DNA of 64,000 nucleotides, from positions 62,001 through 126,000 of the forward strand of contig NZ_VFOU01000004.1 of NCBI RefSeq assembly GCF_006716305.1, read 5' to 3'. Every line of letters starts with the position of its first letter. The stretch's first letter is position 1. The translations under genes were made by a program, and so were the position numbers. Of the stretch, positions 1 to 6,792 are shown piece by piece. The notes beneath the pieces are model-generated. The model made no database searches and was not told the DNA's origin. It worked only from the letters and a program-made list of their open reading frames with translations. Origin of the DNA: Enteractinococcus coprophilus. GTDB taxonomy: Bacteria; Actinomycetota; Actinomycetes; Actinomycetales; Micrococcaceae.

Positions 1-1
1 T

Positions 2-1102
2 CTCGCGTCGACCGGTCGATCGCTTGGATTTCATTTAGTTATCGCTACCCAGCGAACGCAAGGCGCCGTGAGTGCAGATATTCGCGCAAACATCGGTTCG
101 CTGATCTGCCTGAGAACTGCGACAGAACACGACTCCTGGGAGGTTCTGGGAACTGCCGAAGCGTTTTCGATTTCCCCGACCACACCGGGGCGTGCCTATC
201 ACAAAGCGGGATCGAGTACGCCGCGATTATTTCAAACCTCACGATATCTGCTAAACGACGAGCCAATAGTCCTCCAACCTTGCGAGGCTAGCAAAGAGAC
301 CACATTGCCGGTGACGACGGACTGGCCCGCACTTATTCAAAGATTCCGGCAGCAGGCCGCGTCCCTACCTGTACCAGACCCGGTGCTATTACCAGCACTA
401 CCACAACAAATAGATAAGTCATTTCTGCACCTTTTGCCAGCCAGCATGGGTGCGAGTCCTATCGGGTTAGTCGATGACCCTACGCGATCTGCGCAATACC
501 CAGTGTACCTGGGTCATACATCTGATCCAGGTGGACACCTGGTCCTTTCGGGCTCTGTGGCCTGGATAGGGTCGGCCGGCAGCGGCATCGCAGAGACACT
601 AGCTGTTGTGGCGGAATATGTTGCGGGATCAGATGTCGAGACGGTTTTTCTCGACGGACGTCCTGTCGTTGGGGATCCGAACAGATGGGATACGTATCTT
701 CACTACTCTGAGGCTAATGCCGATATTCTGCAGCACTTCATGGCAGATATCAAAGCAAGACTTCGTAGCAATACCACGGTTGTCATGATCATTGCAGACT
801 GGGGCAGCTGGGCCAATGCCCTCGTGACAGGAAGCTTTCAGGGCTTTGATGAACAGCTGATCCACCTGTTGCGCCAGTACTCCATGAGCTTGAAAATATA
901 CGTGTTTGGCGGCCGTGAACTGGCAGGCGGACGACTTCTCGGGATGATCCCCGATCGATTTTACTTACCTAAGAACTCATCAACTGAACATCAGATGATT
1001 TGGCCCAAACTCGTGGAGATACCCTCGCTGATTTCACGGGCCGTCCTAGTGACAGCAGAGAAACCTAGCGGAGGGTGGGAAGTTCAACTAGCCGATGGTT
1101 GA
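2..1102 (+). CDS. FtsK/SpoIIIE-type ATPase, C-terminal part (5' end outside window)
   Basis: The reading frame is open to the window edge, so the gene begins upstream. A GTG at 68 looks like a start, but the residues before it (GFHLVIATQR) belong to a conserved FtsK-domain segment that continues through VSADIRANI and PGRAYHKAG, so that GTG is an internal valine codon. These motifs are typical of FtsK/SpoIIIE/EccC DNA- or protein-pumping hexameric ATPases. The visible part holds the end of one ATPase domain and a following region of about 250 residues that looks like a further, degenerate ATPase-like domain without a clear Walker A. It could belong to a type VII secretion-like EccC protein or another FtsK-domain protein; the visible part does not decide. 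Its 3' end overlaps the convergent methyltransferase gene by 19 bases. Confidence 0.8.
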   Translation, partial: LASTGRSLGFHLVIATQRTQGAVSADIRANIGSLICLRTATEHDSWEVLGTAEAFSISPTTPGRAYHKAGSSTPRLFQTSRYLLNDEPIVLQPCEASKETTLPVTTDWPALIQRFRQQAASLPVPDPVLLPALPQQIDKSFLHLLPASMGASPIGLVDDPTRSAQYPVYLGHTSDPGGHLVLSGSVAWIGSAGSGIAETLAVVAEYVAGSDVETVFLDGRPVVGDPNRWDTYLHYSEANADILQHFMADIKARLRSNTTVVMIIADWGSWANALVTGSFQGFDEQLIHLLRQYSMSLKIYVFGGRELAGGRLLGMIPDRFYLPKNSSTEHQMIWPKLVEIPSLISRAVLVTAEKPSGGWEVQLADG

Positions 1103-1965
1103 TGACGGCGCTGTGCCATTGCAGAAGAATATAGGCAAATTGTCGCCGCAGTCGAGACATTCAGTGACTCAGCTAAACCATATAGCGGGACTGCCACCCG
1201 TTGATCTGCAAGACCAAGTTCTGCCTCGTTGAGCCCTTGACCTTCATTACCGAACAGCCACGCCGTTGGTGCGTTGAGCAGAAAGGAGTCTGTTTGATCC
1301 AAGACGAGATTGCCATAGCCATCGGCAGCCCAGGTTTGTCCCTGAAAGGATCCAACAAATGATTCAAGGTCTACCCGGGTATAAACAGGTAGGTGAAACA
1401 ATGAACCAGCCGTAGACCGAACAGTTTTGGGATTATAAATATCGACTGTCCCGGGGGTTGCGAACACGTAGTCCGCACCAGACGCATCGGCGGCCCGAAT
1501 GATCGTTCCGACATTCCCAGGATCTTGAATCCTTACCATCCCTGCAACCAACGCGGCCTGCTGCGGGGGCGGTGAATTACCCGGAGGGATATTAACTACG
1601 ACCAAGATGTCCTGGTGTACCACAGCATCAGACATGGCTTGCAGTACTTCGTTGGAAGTTTCAGCAATAAAGACGTTGGAGGGTAGTTGATGCACCAGAG
1701 CAGAGAGTGCCGGCTGCGAGACCAATAGTTGGCGCGTGAAATAGACTTCGGCAACGGTCTCTCCGACAGGCCACATTTGGCGTGTCGAGTTAGACAGCTC
1801 AAGTAGGCCCAGGTGTACACGGATAGCTTCGGTCGCCGACTGTGGGCCTTCTGCAAGAAACTGCTGCCTACGGTTTCGAACAGCAGAACGCCCCGCCAAC
1901 TGAGCGACCCGCTTCACGCGATCCGCGTGGGGGTTGTCCATCAGATTGACGGGGCGTTTTGTCAT
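1084..1965 (-). CDS. TrmH/SpoU-family RNA 2'-O-ribose methyltransferase
   Basis: A 293-residue SPOUT methyltransferase that moves a methyl group from S-adenosylmethionine to a ribose 2'-OH of rRNA or tRNA. The N-terminal part carries a substrate-binding-like segment (FLAEGPQSATEA). The catalytic SPOUT half shows the family signatures RIQDPGNVGTIIRAADASG, then LFGNEGQGL, then ESLNVSTAAT, which form the knotted cofactor pocket. It follows rplT by 17 bases on the same strand, so it is probably co-transcribed with infC-rpmI-rplT. A TsnR/RlmB-like gene after rplT is common in actinobacteria, which favours rRNA as substrate, although the exact nucleotide cannot be read from sequence. The start at 1965 is the first ATG; a second ATG eight codons later is also possible. 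Confidence 0.88.
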   Translation of the reverse strand: MTKRPVNLMDNPHADRVKRVAQLAGRSAVRNRRQQFLAEGPQSATEAIRVHLGLLELSNSTRQMWPVGETVAEVYFTRQLLVSQPALSALVHQLPSNVFIAETSNEVLQAMSDAVVHQDILVVVNIPPGNSPPPQQAALVAGMVRIQDPGNVGTIIRAADASGADYVFATPGTVDIYNPKTVRSTAGSLFHLPVYTRVDLESFVGSFQGQTWAADGYGNLVLDQTDSFLLNAPTAWLFGNEGQGLNEAELGLADQRVAVPLYGLAESLNVSTAATICLYSSAMAQRRHQPSAS

Positions 1966-1982
1966 GTACTGAGTGCTAAATG

Positions 1983-2366
1983 TTACTTAGCGACTGGTGC
2001 GTTCACGTCTGCTGGCAGCGCTTCTTTTGCCATTTTGACTAGAGCGGAGAAGGTCTCTGCGTCAGACACAGCGATTTGGGCCAGCATGCGACGGTCCAAT
2101 TCGATTTCAGCCAGTTTCAGACCTTGGATGAAGCGATTATATGTCATACCGTTAGCACGTGCGGCGGCATTGATGCGGGTAATCCACAGACGACGGAAAT
2201 CGCCTTTACGTTTGCGACGGTGCTGATAGTTGTAGACAAACGAGTGCAGCAGCTGTTCATGTGCTTTACGGTACAAACGTGAGCGCTGACCGCGGTAGCC
2301 TTTAGCGCGCTGCAGTACTGTGCGACGCTTCTTTTTTGCGTTAATCGAACGTTTGACACGTGCCAT
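1983..2366 (-). CDS. rplT: 50S ribosomal protein L20
   Basis: A 127-residue basic protein beginning [18 protein letters not shown], the typical bacterial L20 N-terminus, followed by the conserved [18 protein letters not shown] and [14 protein letters not shown] segments. L20 binds 23S rRNA early in large-subunit assembly. It is third in the infC-rpmI-rplT operon. In several bacteria L20 represses its own operon by binding the leader or the infC-rpmI region. Whether that happens here is unknown, but the infC leader does hold a terminator-like hairpin. Length is normal and the start is unambiguous. Confidence 0.98.
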   Translation of the reverse strand: MARVKRSINAKKKRRTVLQRAKGYRGQRSRLYRKAHEQLLHSFVYNYQHRRKRKGDFRRLWITRINAAARANGMTYNRFIQGLKLAEIELDRRMLAQIAVSDAETFSALVKMAKEALPADVNAPVAK

Positions 2367-2438
2367 GCGTTCTACTCCTTATTTATGATTTCCCAGAGTG
2401 GGAAGAAAACTGATGGTGATGATACCTATAGCAGGGTG

Positions 2439-2633
2439 CTAAATACCCAGCATGCGACGGATACGTGCAACGTCGGCTTTAGCCAGGGCGACGTCTGGTT
2501 TCAGACGGCGCTTGTAGCGTGAAGATTTGTGCTCCAGGTAGTGACGGCGGTTTGCACGTTCGCGCATCAGCTTTCCCGACCCAGTCACGCGGAAGCGCTT
2601 ACGGGCACCGTTGTGAGTCTTCATTTTCGGCAT
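2439..2633 (-). CDS. rpmI: 50S ribosomal protein L35
   Basis: A 64-residue highly basic protein, [20 protein letters not shown], which matches L35 over its whole length. It lies between infC and rplT in the standard order, with about 70 bases to rplT and about 120 bases from infC. It is a component of the large ribosomal subunit. Nothing is odd about length or start. Confidence 0.98.
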   Translation of the reverse strand: MPKMKTHNGARKRFRVTGSGKLMRERANRRHYLEHKSSRYKRRLKPDVALAKADVARIRRMLGI

Positions 2634-2755
2634 AGTGGCCGTTCTCCTTATCGTTGTCGGCTGGCTTCCGCAAGAAACCAGTCTCAGTCTTGTAGCAAGA
2701 CTTAATGTCCCGGAACCGAGATCAGCTCGGGAAATTCTTCGTTAACTCGAACTGA

Positions 2756-3475
2756 CTATTGCATTGGTCCAGGCTTTGGACCATCGTTTACCTGGGTGGC
2801 TTGCTGTTTCAGTTCGTCTGGCATGGCATCAGCAATTGAGTTTTTGGGCTCAGCTTGCTGCGCATCTTCTTCGCGGGCTTGACGAGCGGCTGCTGCTGCT
2901 CGATCTCGTCGGGAGCCTCCACCCTGACGTGGCTTGTGGTCTCCGCCCTTGCCACGGCTGGCTTGAGCACCCTTCAAGGGACCAATAACCATGACCATGT
3001 TTCGTCCGTCTTGACGGGGCTTAGACTCAACCTCGCCGAATTCGGCCACGTCATCAGCGAAGCGTTCCAACAAGTGGACACCGAATTCAGGGCGTTGCTG
3101 TTCGCGGCCACGGAACTGGATCATCGCTTTGACTTTGTCGCCAGCTTTGAGGAATTTCTGCGCCTGCGAGACCTTAGTCTGATAGTCGTGGTCCTCAATC
3201 TTTAGGCGGAAGCGGACTTCCTTCAGCTGGGTGGTTGCCTGGTTTCGGCGGGACTGACGAGCTTTAACTGCCGCTTCGTACTTCCACTTACCGAAATCCA
3301 TCAGTTTCGCAACCGGTGGCTTGGCCTTCGGGGCCACTTCCACTAGATCTAAATCAGCTTCAACGGCCAACCGCAACGCATCTTCAATGCGCACGATTCC
3401 GACCTGTTCACCCTCTGGGCCAACCAACCGGACCTCGGGCACGCGAATGCGTTCGTTTACTCTTGGCTCGCTAAT
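2756..3475 (-). CDS. infC: Translation initiation factor IF-3 (ATT start)
   Basis: IF-3 binds the 30S subunit, prevents premature 50S joining and proofreads the start codon and initiator tRNA. The protein shows the N-terminal domain ([39 protein letters not shown]), the linker, and the C-terminal domain ([30 protein letters not shown]), followed by a basic, Gln/Ala-rich tail common in actinobacteria. The first ATG/GTG-type start at 3442 would cut off the conserved residues [11 protein letters not shown]. Reading 11 codons further upstream gives an ATT codon at 3475-3473, preceded seven bases earlier by AAGGAG. IF-3 genes are known for starting with AUU so that IF-3 limits its own synthesis, so ATT is taken as the start, giving 239 residues. 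Confidence 0.95.
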   Translation of the reverse strand: MSEPRVNERIRVPEVRLVGPEGEQVGIVRIEDALRLAVEADLDLVEVAPKAKPPVAKLMDFGKWKYEAAVKARQSRRNQATTQLKEVRFRLKIEDHDYQTKVSQAQKFLKAGDKVKAMIQFRGREQQRPEFGVHLLERFADDVAEFGEVESKPRQDGRNMVMVIGPLKGAQASRGKGGDHKPRQGGGSRRDRAAAAARQAREEDAQQAEPKNSIADAMPDELKQQATQVNDGPKPGPMQ

Positions 3476-3482
3476 GAGATGT

Positions 3483-3488
3483 CTCCTT
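3483..3488 (-). promoter_or_regulatory. Ribosome binding site that fixes the infC ATT start
   Basis: On the minus strand AAGGAG lies at 3488-3483, with a seven-base gap to the ATT at 3475. No comparable Shine-Dalgarno sequence precedes the GTG at 3442. The spacing and the conserved IF-3 N-terminus encoded after ATT together decide the start. Confidence 0.85.
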
Positions 3489-3546
3489 GCTTAGGTGAAA
3501 TGCTGGTAGTCACCACTCCCGCTGGTGTACTTCCAGGGCAAGGCAT

Positions 3547-3578
3547 AAAAAATGCCTCCCTGTAAAGACAGTGGAGGC
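3547..3578 (-). terminator. Intrinsic terminator/attenuator in the infC leader
   Basis: On the minus strand GCCTCC, a bulged A, then CTGT, loop CTTT, ACAG and GGAGGC form a 10-bp stem, followed by A and six T residues. It sits about 70 bases upstream of the infC start. The gene further upstream (DUF1844) is on the opposite strand, so no upstream minus-strand transcript needs ending here. The likeliest role is transcription attenuation of the infC-rpmI-rplT leader. A short hairpin (TGCAC, ATTG, GTGCA) just upstream at about 3588-3601 could be part of a switch. The regulator is not visible. Confidence 0.75.
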
Positions 3579-3822
3579 CAAATCGTTGCACCAATGTGCA
3601 TTCGATTCATGGGGTGCAGTTCTCGCTTGCATCCGGTCTACCCGATAACAAGACCTAAATCCGTCGGCGGGTGGGAGGAAACCTCCACTTGTCATACGCC
3701 GGTTAACTCTATCATGATCGAACATGAACCTCAATTCGAGGTAAGCACGTCAACGCTCCTCTCTGCACGAAAAGTACGTCCAACAGAAATCTTCGCGTAG
3801 GAGATGTGCCAAGCTTAGACGT

Positions 3823-4209
3823 ATGACTGAACCACATGATCACACCGGAGACGGTGTTTATGAATTCGGCCTGGATGACGTCGAGAATCAAGTTCGCGAG
3901 ATTCACGAAGTACCGGCCGCGGAAGTAATCTCAACTACAGCTGTACACCTGATGACGGCGGCTGCAGTTAAGCTCGGCCTCGGCGATATGCCAAATGCCA
4001 GGGATCACATCGACCTTGACGAGGCGCGTAAACTGATCACTGCACTTGCCGGCTTGATTGTCGCAGGAGCCCCTGACATGGGTTCAGCCCATGCTGCACC
4101 ACTTCGCGATGGTCTGCGAACCCTCCAACTGGCGTTCCGCGAGGAGTCCATCGTACCTGACCCGCCAGGTCAAGGGCCCGGCGAAAAATACACCGGACCC
4201 GTCAACTAG
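3823..4209 (+). CDS. DUF1844 family protein
   Basis: A 128-residue soluble protein matching the DUF1844 family found beside infC in many actinobacteria. The core reads EVISTTAVHLMTAAAVKLGL, then the DLDEARKLITALAGLI segment that marks the family, with a C-terminal Pro/Gly-rich tail. Its function is not established. It is divergent from infC, with a roughly 345-base intergenic region holding both leaders. No strong Shine-Dalgarno lies within 15 bases of the ATG: GGAGA is about 20 bases upstream, so initiation could be leaderless or from a weak site. Its stop overlaps that of the convergent membrane protein gene by four bases. Confidence 0.9.
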   Translation: MTEPHDHTGDGVYEFGLDDVENQVREIHEVPAAEVISTTAVHLMTAAAVKLGLGDMPNARDHIDLDEARKLITALAGLIVAGAPDMGSAHAAPLRDGLRTLQLAFREESIVPDPPGQGPGEKYTGPVN

Positions 4210-4613
4210 CTGTCGTGACTCCGGCGCTGAACGAGATGGTTGTTCAACGCCGGAGTAAAGAGCAAAATAAGCACGACCCCACCGGAGAAGATAAGCGCGC
4301 TCCCCAGCAAGATGTCGCCGAGCTGGAAATACGTGAACGACAAGATCACGGCCAACACTTCTGCAACGATGAGTGCACCTCGTGGCCATGCTTTGCCTTT
4401 ATATACGCCAACTGCGGCAGCGATCAACCAGACCATGCCCAGCAGGTACAAGAACACTAGAAAAATTATCGCTGATACCGGCAGCTGACCTGATCCGCTC
4501 CCCACGATTGTCAAAACGGCGTTGACTAGAAGCGCGACGGCTTGACCTAAGACCACCAGAACCACGACTTTGATAAGCAAGGGTCTCTGAGTGCTCTGTG
4601 GTGTTTGTGACAT
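4206..4613 (-). CDS. Small four-helix membrane protein, function unknown
   Basis: A 135-residue hydrophobic protein with four predicted membrane segments at about residues 13-35, 45-70, 77-92 and 98-118. It has short basic or polar ends and no catalytic motif. I do not recognise a named family. GGAG lies seven bases before the ATG at 4613, and a sigma70-like promoter candidate is at 4639-4666. It is convergent with DUF1844 (four-base overlap of stops) and divergent from whiB1, with which it shares the control region. Confidence 0.75.
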   Translation of the reverse strand: MSQTPQSTQRPLLIKVVVLVVLGQAVALLVNAVLTIVGSGSGQLPVSAIIFLVFLYLLGMVWLIAAAVGVYKGKAWPRGALIVAEVLAVILSFTYFQLGDILLGSALIFSGGVVLILLFTPALNNHLVQRRSHDS

Positions 4614-4638
4614 GCCATAACTCCATGACTAAATATCG

Positions 4639-4666
4639 ATTGTAAGACGAACTCATTCTCCGTCAG
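4639..4666 (-). promoter_or_regulatory. Candidate promoter of the small membrane protein gene
   Basis: On the minus strand -35 CTGACG (4666-4661) and -10 TACAAT (4644-4639) are 16 bases apart, and the -10 is about 25 bases from the ATG. The -10 is close to consensus and the -35 matches four of six positions. Confidence 0.35.
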
Positions 4667-4691
4667 AGCGTATCTTGATTCACTCGCCGTT

Positions 4692-4738
4692 AATGTGACC
4701 GTCGCACCAACGCTATTCACATTTAGCCCCGAATGTGA
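4692..4738. promoter_or_regulatory. Cluster of three CRP-half-site-like heptamers upstream of whiB1
   Basis: AATGTGA occurs at 4692-4698 and 4732-4738, and its complement TCACATT at 4717-4723. AATGTGA is the half-site of the CRP-family operator. None of the three forms the standard palindrome with a six-base gap: the last two face outward with eight bases between. Mycobacterial whiB1 is known to be controlled by a CRP-family protein, so this is a reasonable but unproven operator cluster. Confidence 0.35.
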
Positions 4739-4919
4739 CTAATGCCTCCCGGTTTTGGAGAAGTTTCTCGAAAAAGCTCTTGAACCGATGAACACTCCAT
4801 GGAAAGCTGGTTCATAACACACTAATGGAGATCCGTAATTAGTTTGTCCTTCTGGGACAGACTACGTGTCACTGAGACTAAAGCGTTTTAAATTACCGAT
4901 CACTAGTCACTTTTATTTC

Positions 4920-4939
4920 ACGCCTACATAGGCGTTTTT
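4920..4939 (+). terminator. Hairpin with T-run in the whiB1 leader (possible attenuator)
   Basis: ACGCCT, loop ACAT, AGGCGT is followed by TTTT, ending only 15 bases before the whiB1 ATG. AGGGAG (4941-4945 region) lies immediately after it as ribosome binding site. It has the form of a short intrinsic terminator in the 5' leader, or a leader hairpin that affects mRNA stability. The stem is only six pairs, so termination may be partial. Confidence 0.5.
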
Positions 4940-4953
4940 AGGGAGCGATCATA

Positions 4954-5202
4954 ATGGATTGGCGCAGTAAAGCAGCCTGTCTTGACAAGGACCCAGAACT
5001 CTTCTTCCCAGTCGGTAATACCGGCCCTGCCTTATTGCAGATCGAAGAAGCTAAAGCAATCTGCCGTACCTGCCCAGTTCTAGAAGTATGCCTGCAATGG
5101 GCGATTGAATCCGGACAAGATTCCGGTGTGTGGGGCGGTATGAGTGAAGACGAACGTCGTGCGCTGAAACGTCGTAAGGCCCGCGCCCGCCGCGCTTCCT
5201 AA
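4954..5202 (+). CDS. whiB1: WhiB1-type iron-sulfur transcription factor
   Basis: An 82-residue WhiB-like protein that binds a 4Fe-4S cluster and acts with the primary sigma factor as a transcription regulator; in mycobacteria WhiB1 is essential and nitric-oxide responsive. Cluster ligands are Cys9, Cys37, Cys40 and Cys46, followed by the GVWGG turn (GQDSGVWGGMSEDERRALKRR) and a basic C-terminus for DNA contact. The opening MDWRSKAACLDKDPELFFPVG matches WhiB1 rather than WhiB2, 3 or 7. Gene order supports this: the next gene, convergent, is the PdtaS kinase, as in Mycobacterium (whiB1-Rv3220c). A strong inverted repeat follows the stop codon. Confidence 0.95.
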   Translation: MDWRSKAACLDKDPELFFPVGNTGPALLQIEEAKAICRTCPVLEVCLQWAIESGQDSGVWGGMSEDERRALKRRKARARRAS

Positions 5203-5216
5203 TCGCAGAAACCTCA

Positions 5217-5253
5217 CAAGGTCGGTGTTACACGCAGTGCGACACCGACCTTG
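5217..5253. terminator. Bidirectional terminator between whiB1 and pdtaS
   Basis: CAAGGTCGGTGT (5217-5228) is perfectly complementary to ACACCGACCTTG (5242-5253), giving a 12-bp stem with a 13-base loop. It lies between two convergent genes 63 bases apart and can serve both. The T-run on the plus strand is weak (TCTTCT). Confidence 0.75.
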
Positions 5254-5265
5254 TCTTCTCCAAAC

Positions 5266-6744
5266 TTAATGATCAAGTGGGACGGATACCACCGCTCGCG
5301 TACCGGCTGCTCCGTGCTTGTCGGGCAGTTGCCGTTCCCAACTAATTGAACCGTGAAGATCAGACTCCACAAGGGTCCGAACAATCTGGGTACCCAAACC
5401 GCTACCGATAGTTGCGGTTACTTCCACCCCATCGACGATACCTTCATCAATAACTTCGAGTTTCAGATAGGGGTGCGGTTGCCCCGGAGCATGAGTTCGT
5501 TTTATGACCAACGAAACCATTCCGCCGTCCGGACCCGTGCCATGTTCAACAGCATTGGTAGCTAACTCGTTGACCACAAGCGCTAACGGAGTAGCCAAGT
5601 GCCCAGGCAGCTGTCCAAAGCTTCCTTGAATTTGAGTAGATACGGATCGTGAGCCGGCGGCTATATCAACGGCCATTGTGAATTGACGATTCAGTAAGTC
5701 ATCCATGTCTACAGTTGCTTCCATGGTTTGTGACAGTGTCTCGTGGACCAAAGCAATCGCGTCTACTCTTGACATGGCTTGTAATAAGGCTTGGCGCGCG
5801 TCGTCTGATTTCATTCGACGTGACTGCATTCGTAGCAGTGAACCAACGGTTTGTAGATTGTTCTTCACCCGGTGGTGGATTTCTCGAATCGTGGCATCTT
5901 TACTGATGAGTTGTTCATCGCGACGACGGATTTCGGTGATGTCACGGAGTAACACAAGAGCAGCGAAGTGTTCTCCGTGGCTGTCCAGCAAAGGGATGGA
6001 ACGTGCGGACAACACAGTGTTACGGGTTTCTATGTCGACTCGTGCTGATTGCCGTCCGAACAGAACGGCGGGCATAATCTCATCGAGTGGCATATTTGCA
6101 TCAAGCTGATTTGTCACTAATCGCGATAGCTGTCTCCCATCGACTGCATCCCGGATGCCGAGTTTTCGAAATGCAGAGGTCGCGTTGGGAGATGCATACG
6201 TGATCAGTCCATGGGCGTCGATACGGACCAGCCCATCCCCGACCCGAGGGTTGCCGTGGCTCGTGGACGAAGCTTTGGAATCTTGAGCGGGCCATGTCCC
6301 GTTGCCGATCATCACGAAAAGATCGTTTGCGGACTGTCGGTAAACCTCTTCAAGCCTTGACGTGTGGCGCTGTGAGACCAAGTTTTGATGTACGGTCACC
6401 ACCGCAATGGTCTGTGCCTTCCAAACCACCGGCCAGGCAGAGACTCCGGGTGGGCCAGCAATGTCGTCGTTAGTCGCTGTGACTGGTTGACCCGTAGCAA
6501 ATACACGGTCCAGCACCGGACCGATACTGGCCGGTGGAACCGTCCCCGTCATGTCTTGTGGCAGCGTCGTCTGCGCCGTAACAGGTCGAGCCTGGGCTAT
6601 GGCTTGATACGACTCATTACGGGGATACCACAGGACCACATCGCAAAACGAAAGATCAGCAGCAATCTGCCACTCCGCTTTAATGAGTTCCAGATGTGGG
6701 GTGTGCTGCTGGTCAACAAAAGACCCGGGAGTCGAGGTATGCAT
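5266..6744 (-). CDS. pdtaS: PdtaS-type cytosolic sensor histidine kinase
   Basis: A 492-residue kinase without membrane segments. It has an N-terminal GAF-like domain (about 20-145), a PAS-like domain (about 165-275), a HisKA_2 dimerisation/phosphoacceptor helix (REIHHRVKNNLQTV, His290/291) and an HATPase_c domain (VVNELATNAVEHG). In mycobacteria PdtaS phosphorylates the antitermination-type regulator PdtaR. PdtaR is not in this window. Position opposite whiB1 matches the mycobacterial order. No Shine-Dalgarno precedes the ATG at 6744. TACGCT lies six bases upstream, which would fit a -10 element of a leaderless transcript. The start codon sits in the loop of a long inverted repeat. Confidence 0.88.
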   Translation of the reverse strand: MHTSTPGSFVDQQHTPHLELIKAEWQIAADLSFCDVVLWYPRNESYQAIAQARPVTAQTTLPQDMTGTVPPASIGPVLDRVFATGQPVTATNDDIAGPPGVSAWPVVWKAQTIAVVTVHQNLVSQRHTSRLEEVYRQSANDLFVMIGNGTWPAQDSKASSTSHGNPRVGDGLVRIDAHGLITYASPNATSAFRKLGIRDAVDGRQLSRLVTNQLDANMPLDEIMPAVLFGRQSARVDIETRNTVLSARSIPLLDSHGEHFAALVLLRDITEIRRRDEQLISKDATIREIHHRVKNNLQTVGSLLRMQSRRMKSDDARQALLQAMSRVDAIALVHETLSQTMEATVDMDDLLNRQFTMAVDIAAGSRSVSTQIQGSFGQLPGHLATPLALVVNELATNAVEHGTGPDGGMVSLVIKRTHAPGQPHPYLKLEVIDEGIVDGVEVTATIGSGLGTQIVRTLVESDLHGSISWERQLPDKHGAAGTRAVVSVPLDH

Positions 6745-6772
6745 AGTTGTAGCGTAGTCTCGACTCCCGGGT
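6723..6772 (-). terminator. 14-bp inverted repeat ending gdh and enclosing the pdtaS start
   Basis: ACCCGGGAGTCGAG (6723-6736) is the exact reverse complement of CTCGACTCCCGGGT (6759-6772), with a 22-base loop. On the minus strand it follows the gdh stop by about 20 bases and is followed by CTTTTGTT, as expected of an intrinsic terminator for gdh. The second arm lies within pdtaS codons 3-7 and the pdtaS ATG is in the loop. Confidence 0.65.
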
Positions 6773-6792
6773 TTCGCGAAGCTGGCGAGGAG

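Larger units (their letters stand above)
4614..4953. other. Divergent control region between the membrane protein gene and whiB1
   Basis: This stretch of about 340 bases has no convincing ORF. It holds, in order: a minus-strand promoter candidate (4639-4666), three AATGTGA/TCACATT heptamers (4692-4738), an inverted repeat ACTAAT/ATTAGT with an 11-base gap (4821-4843), a small hairpin TGTCC/GGACA around 4845-4860, an AT-rich segment near 4882-4920, and a hairpin with a T-run just before the whiB1 ribosome binding site (4920-4939). I could not place a confident whiB1 -10/-35 pair. Confidence 0.6.

Noticed and set aside
68-100. GTG at 68 as the start of the FtsK-like gene
   Set aside because: The frame is open to the window edge and the residues before it (GFHLVIATQR) are a conserved FtsK-domain segment, so the gene starts upstream of the window.
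3552-3800. Plus-strand ORF opposite the infC leader
   Set aside because: It runs through the attenuator hairpin and has no family resemblance or ribosome binding site.
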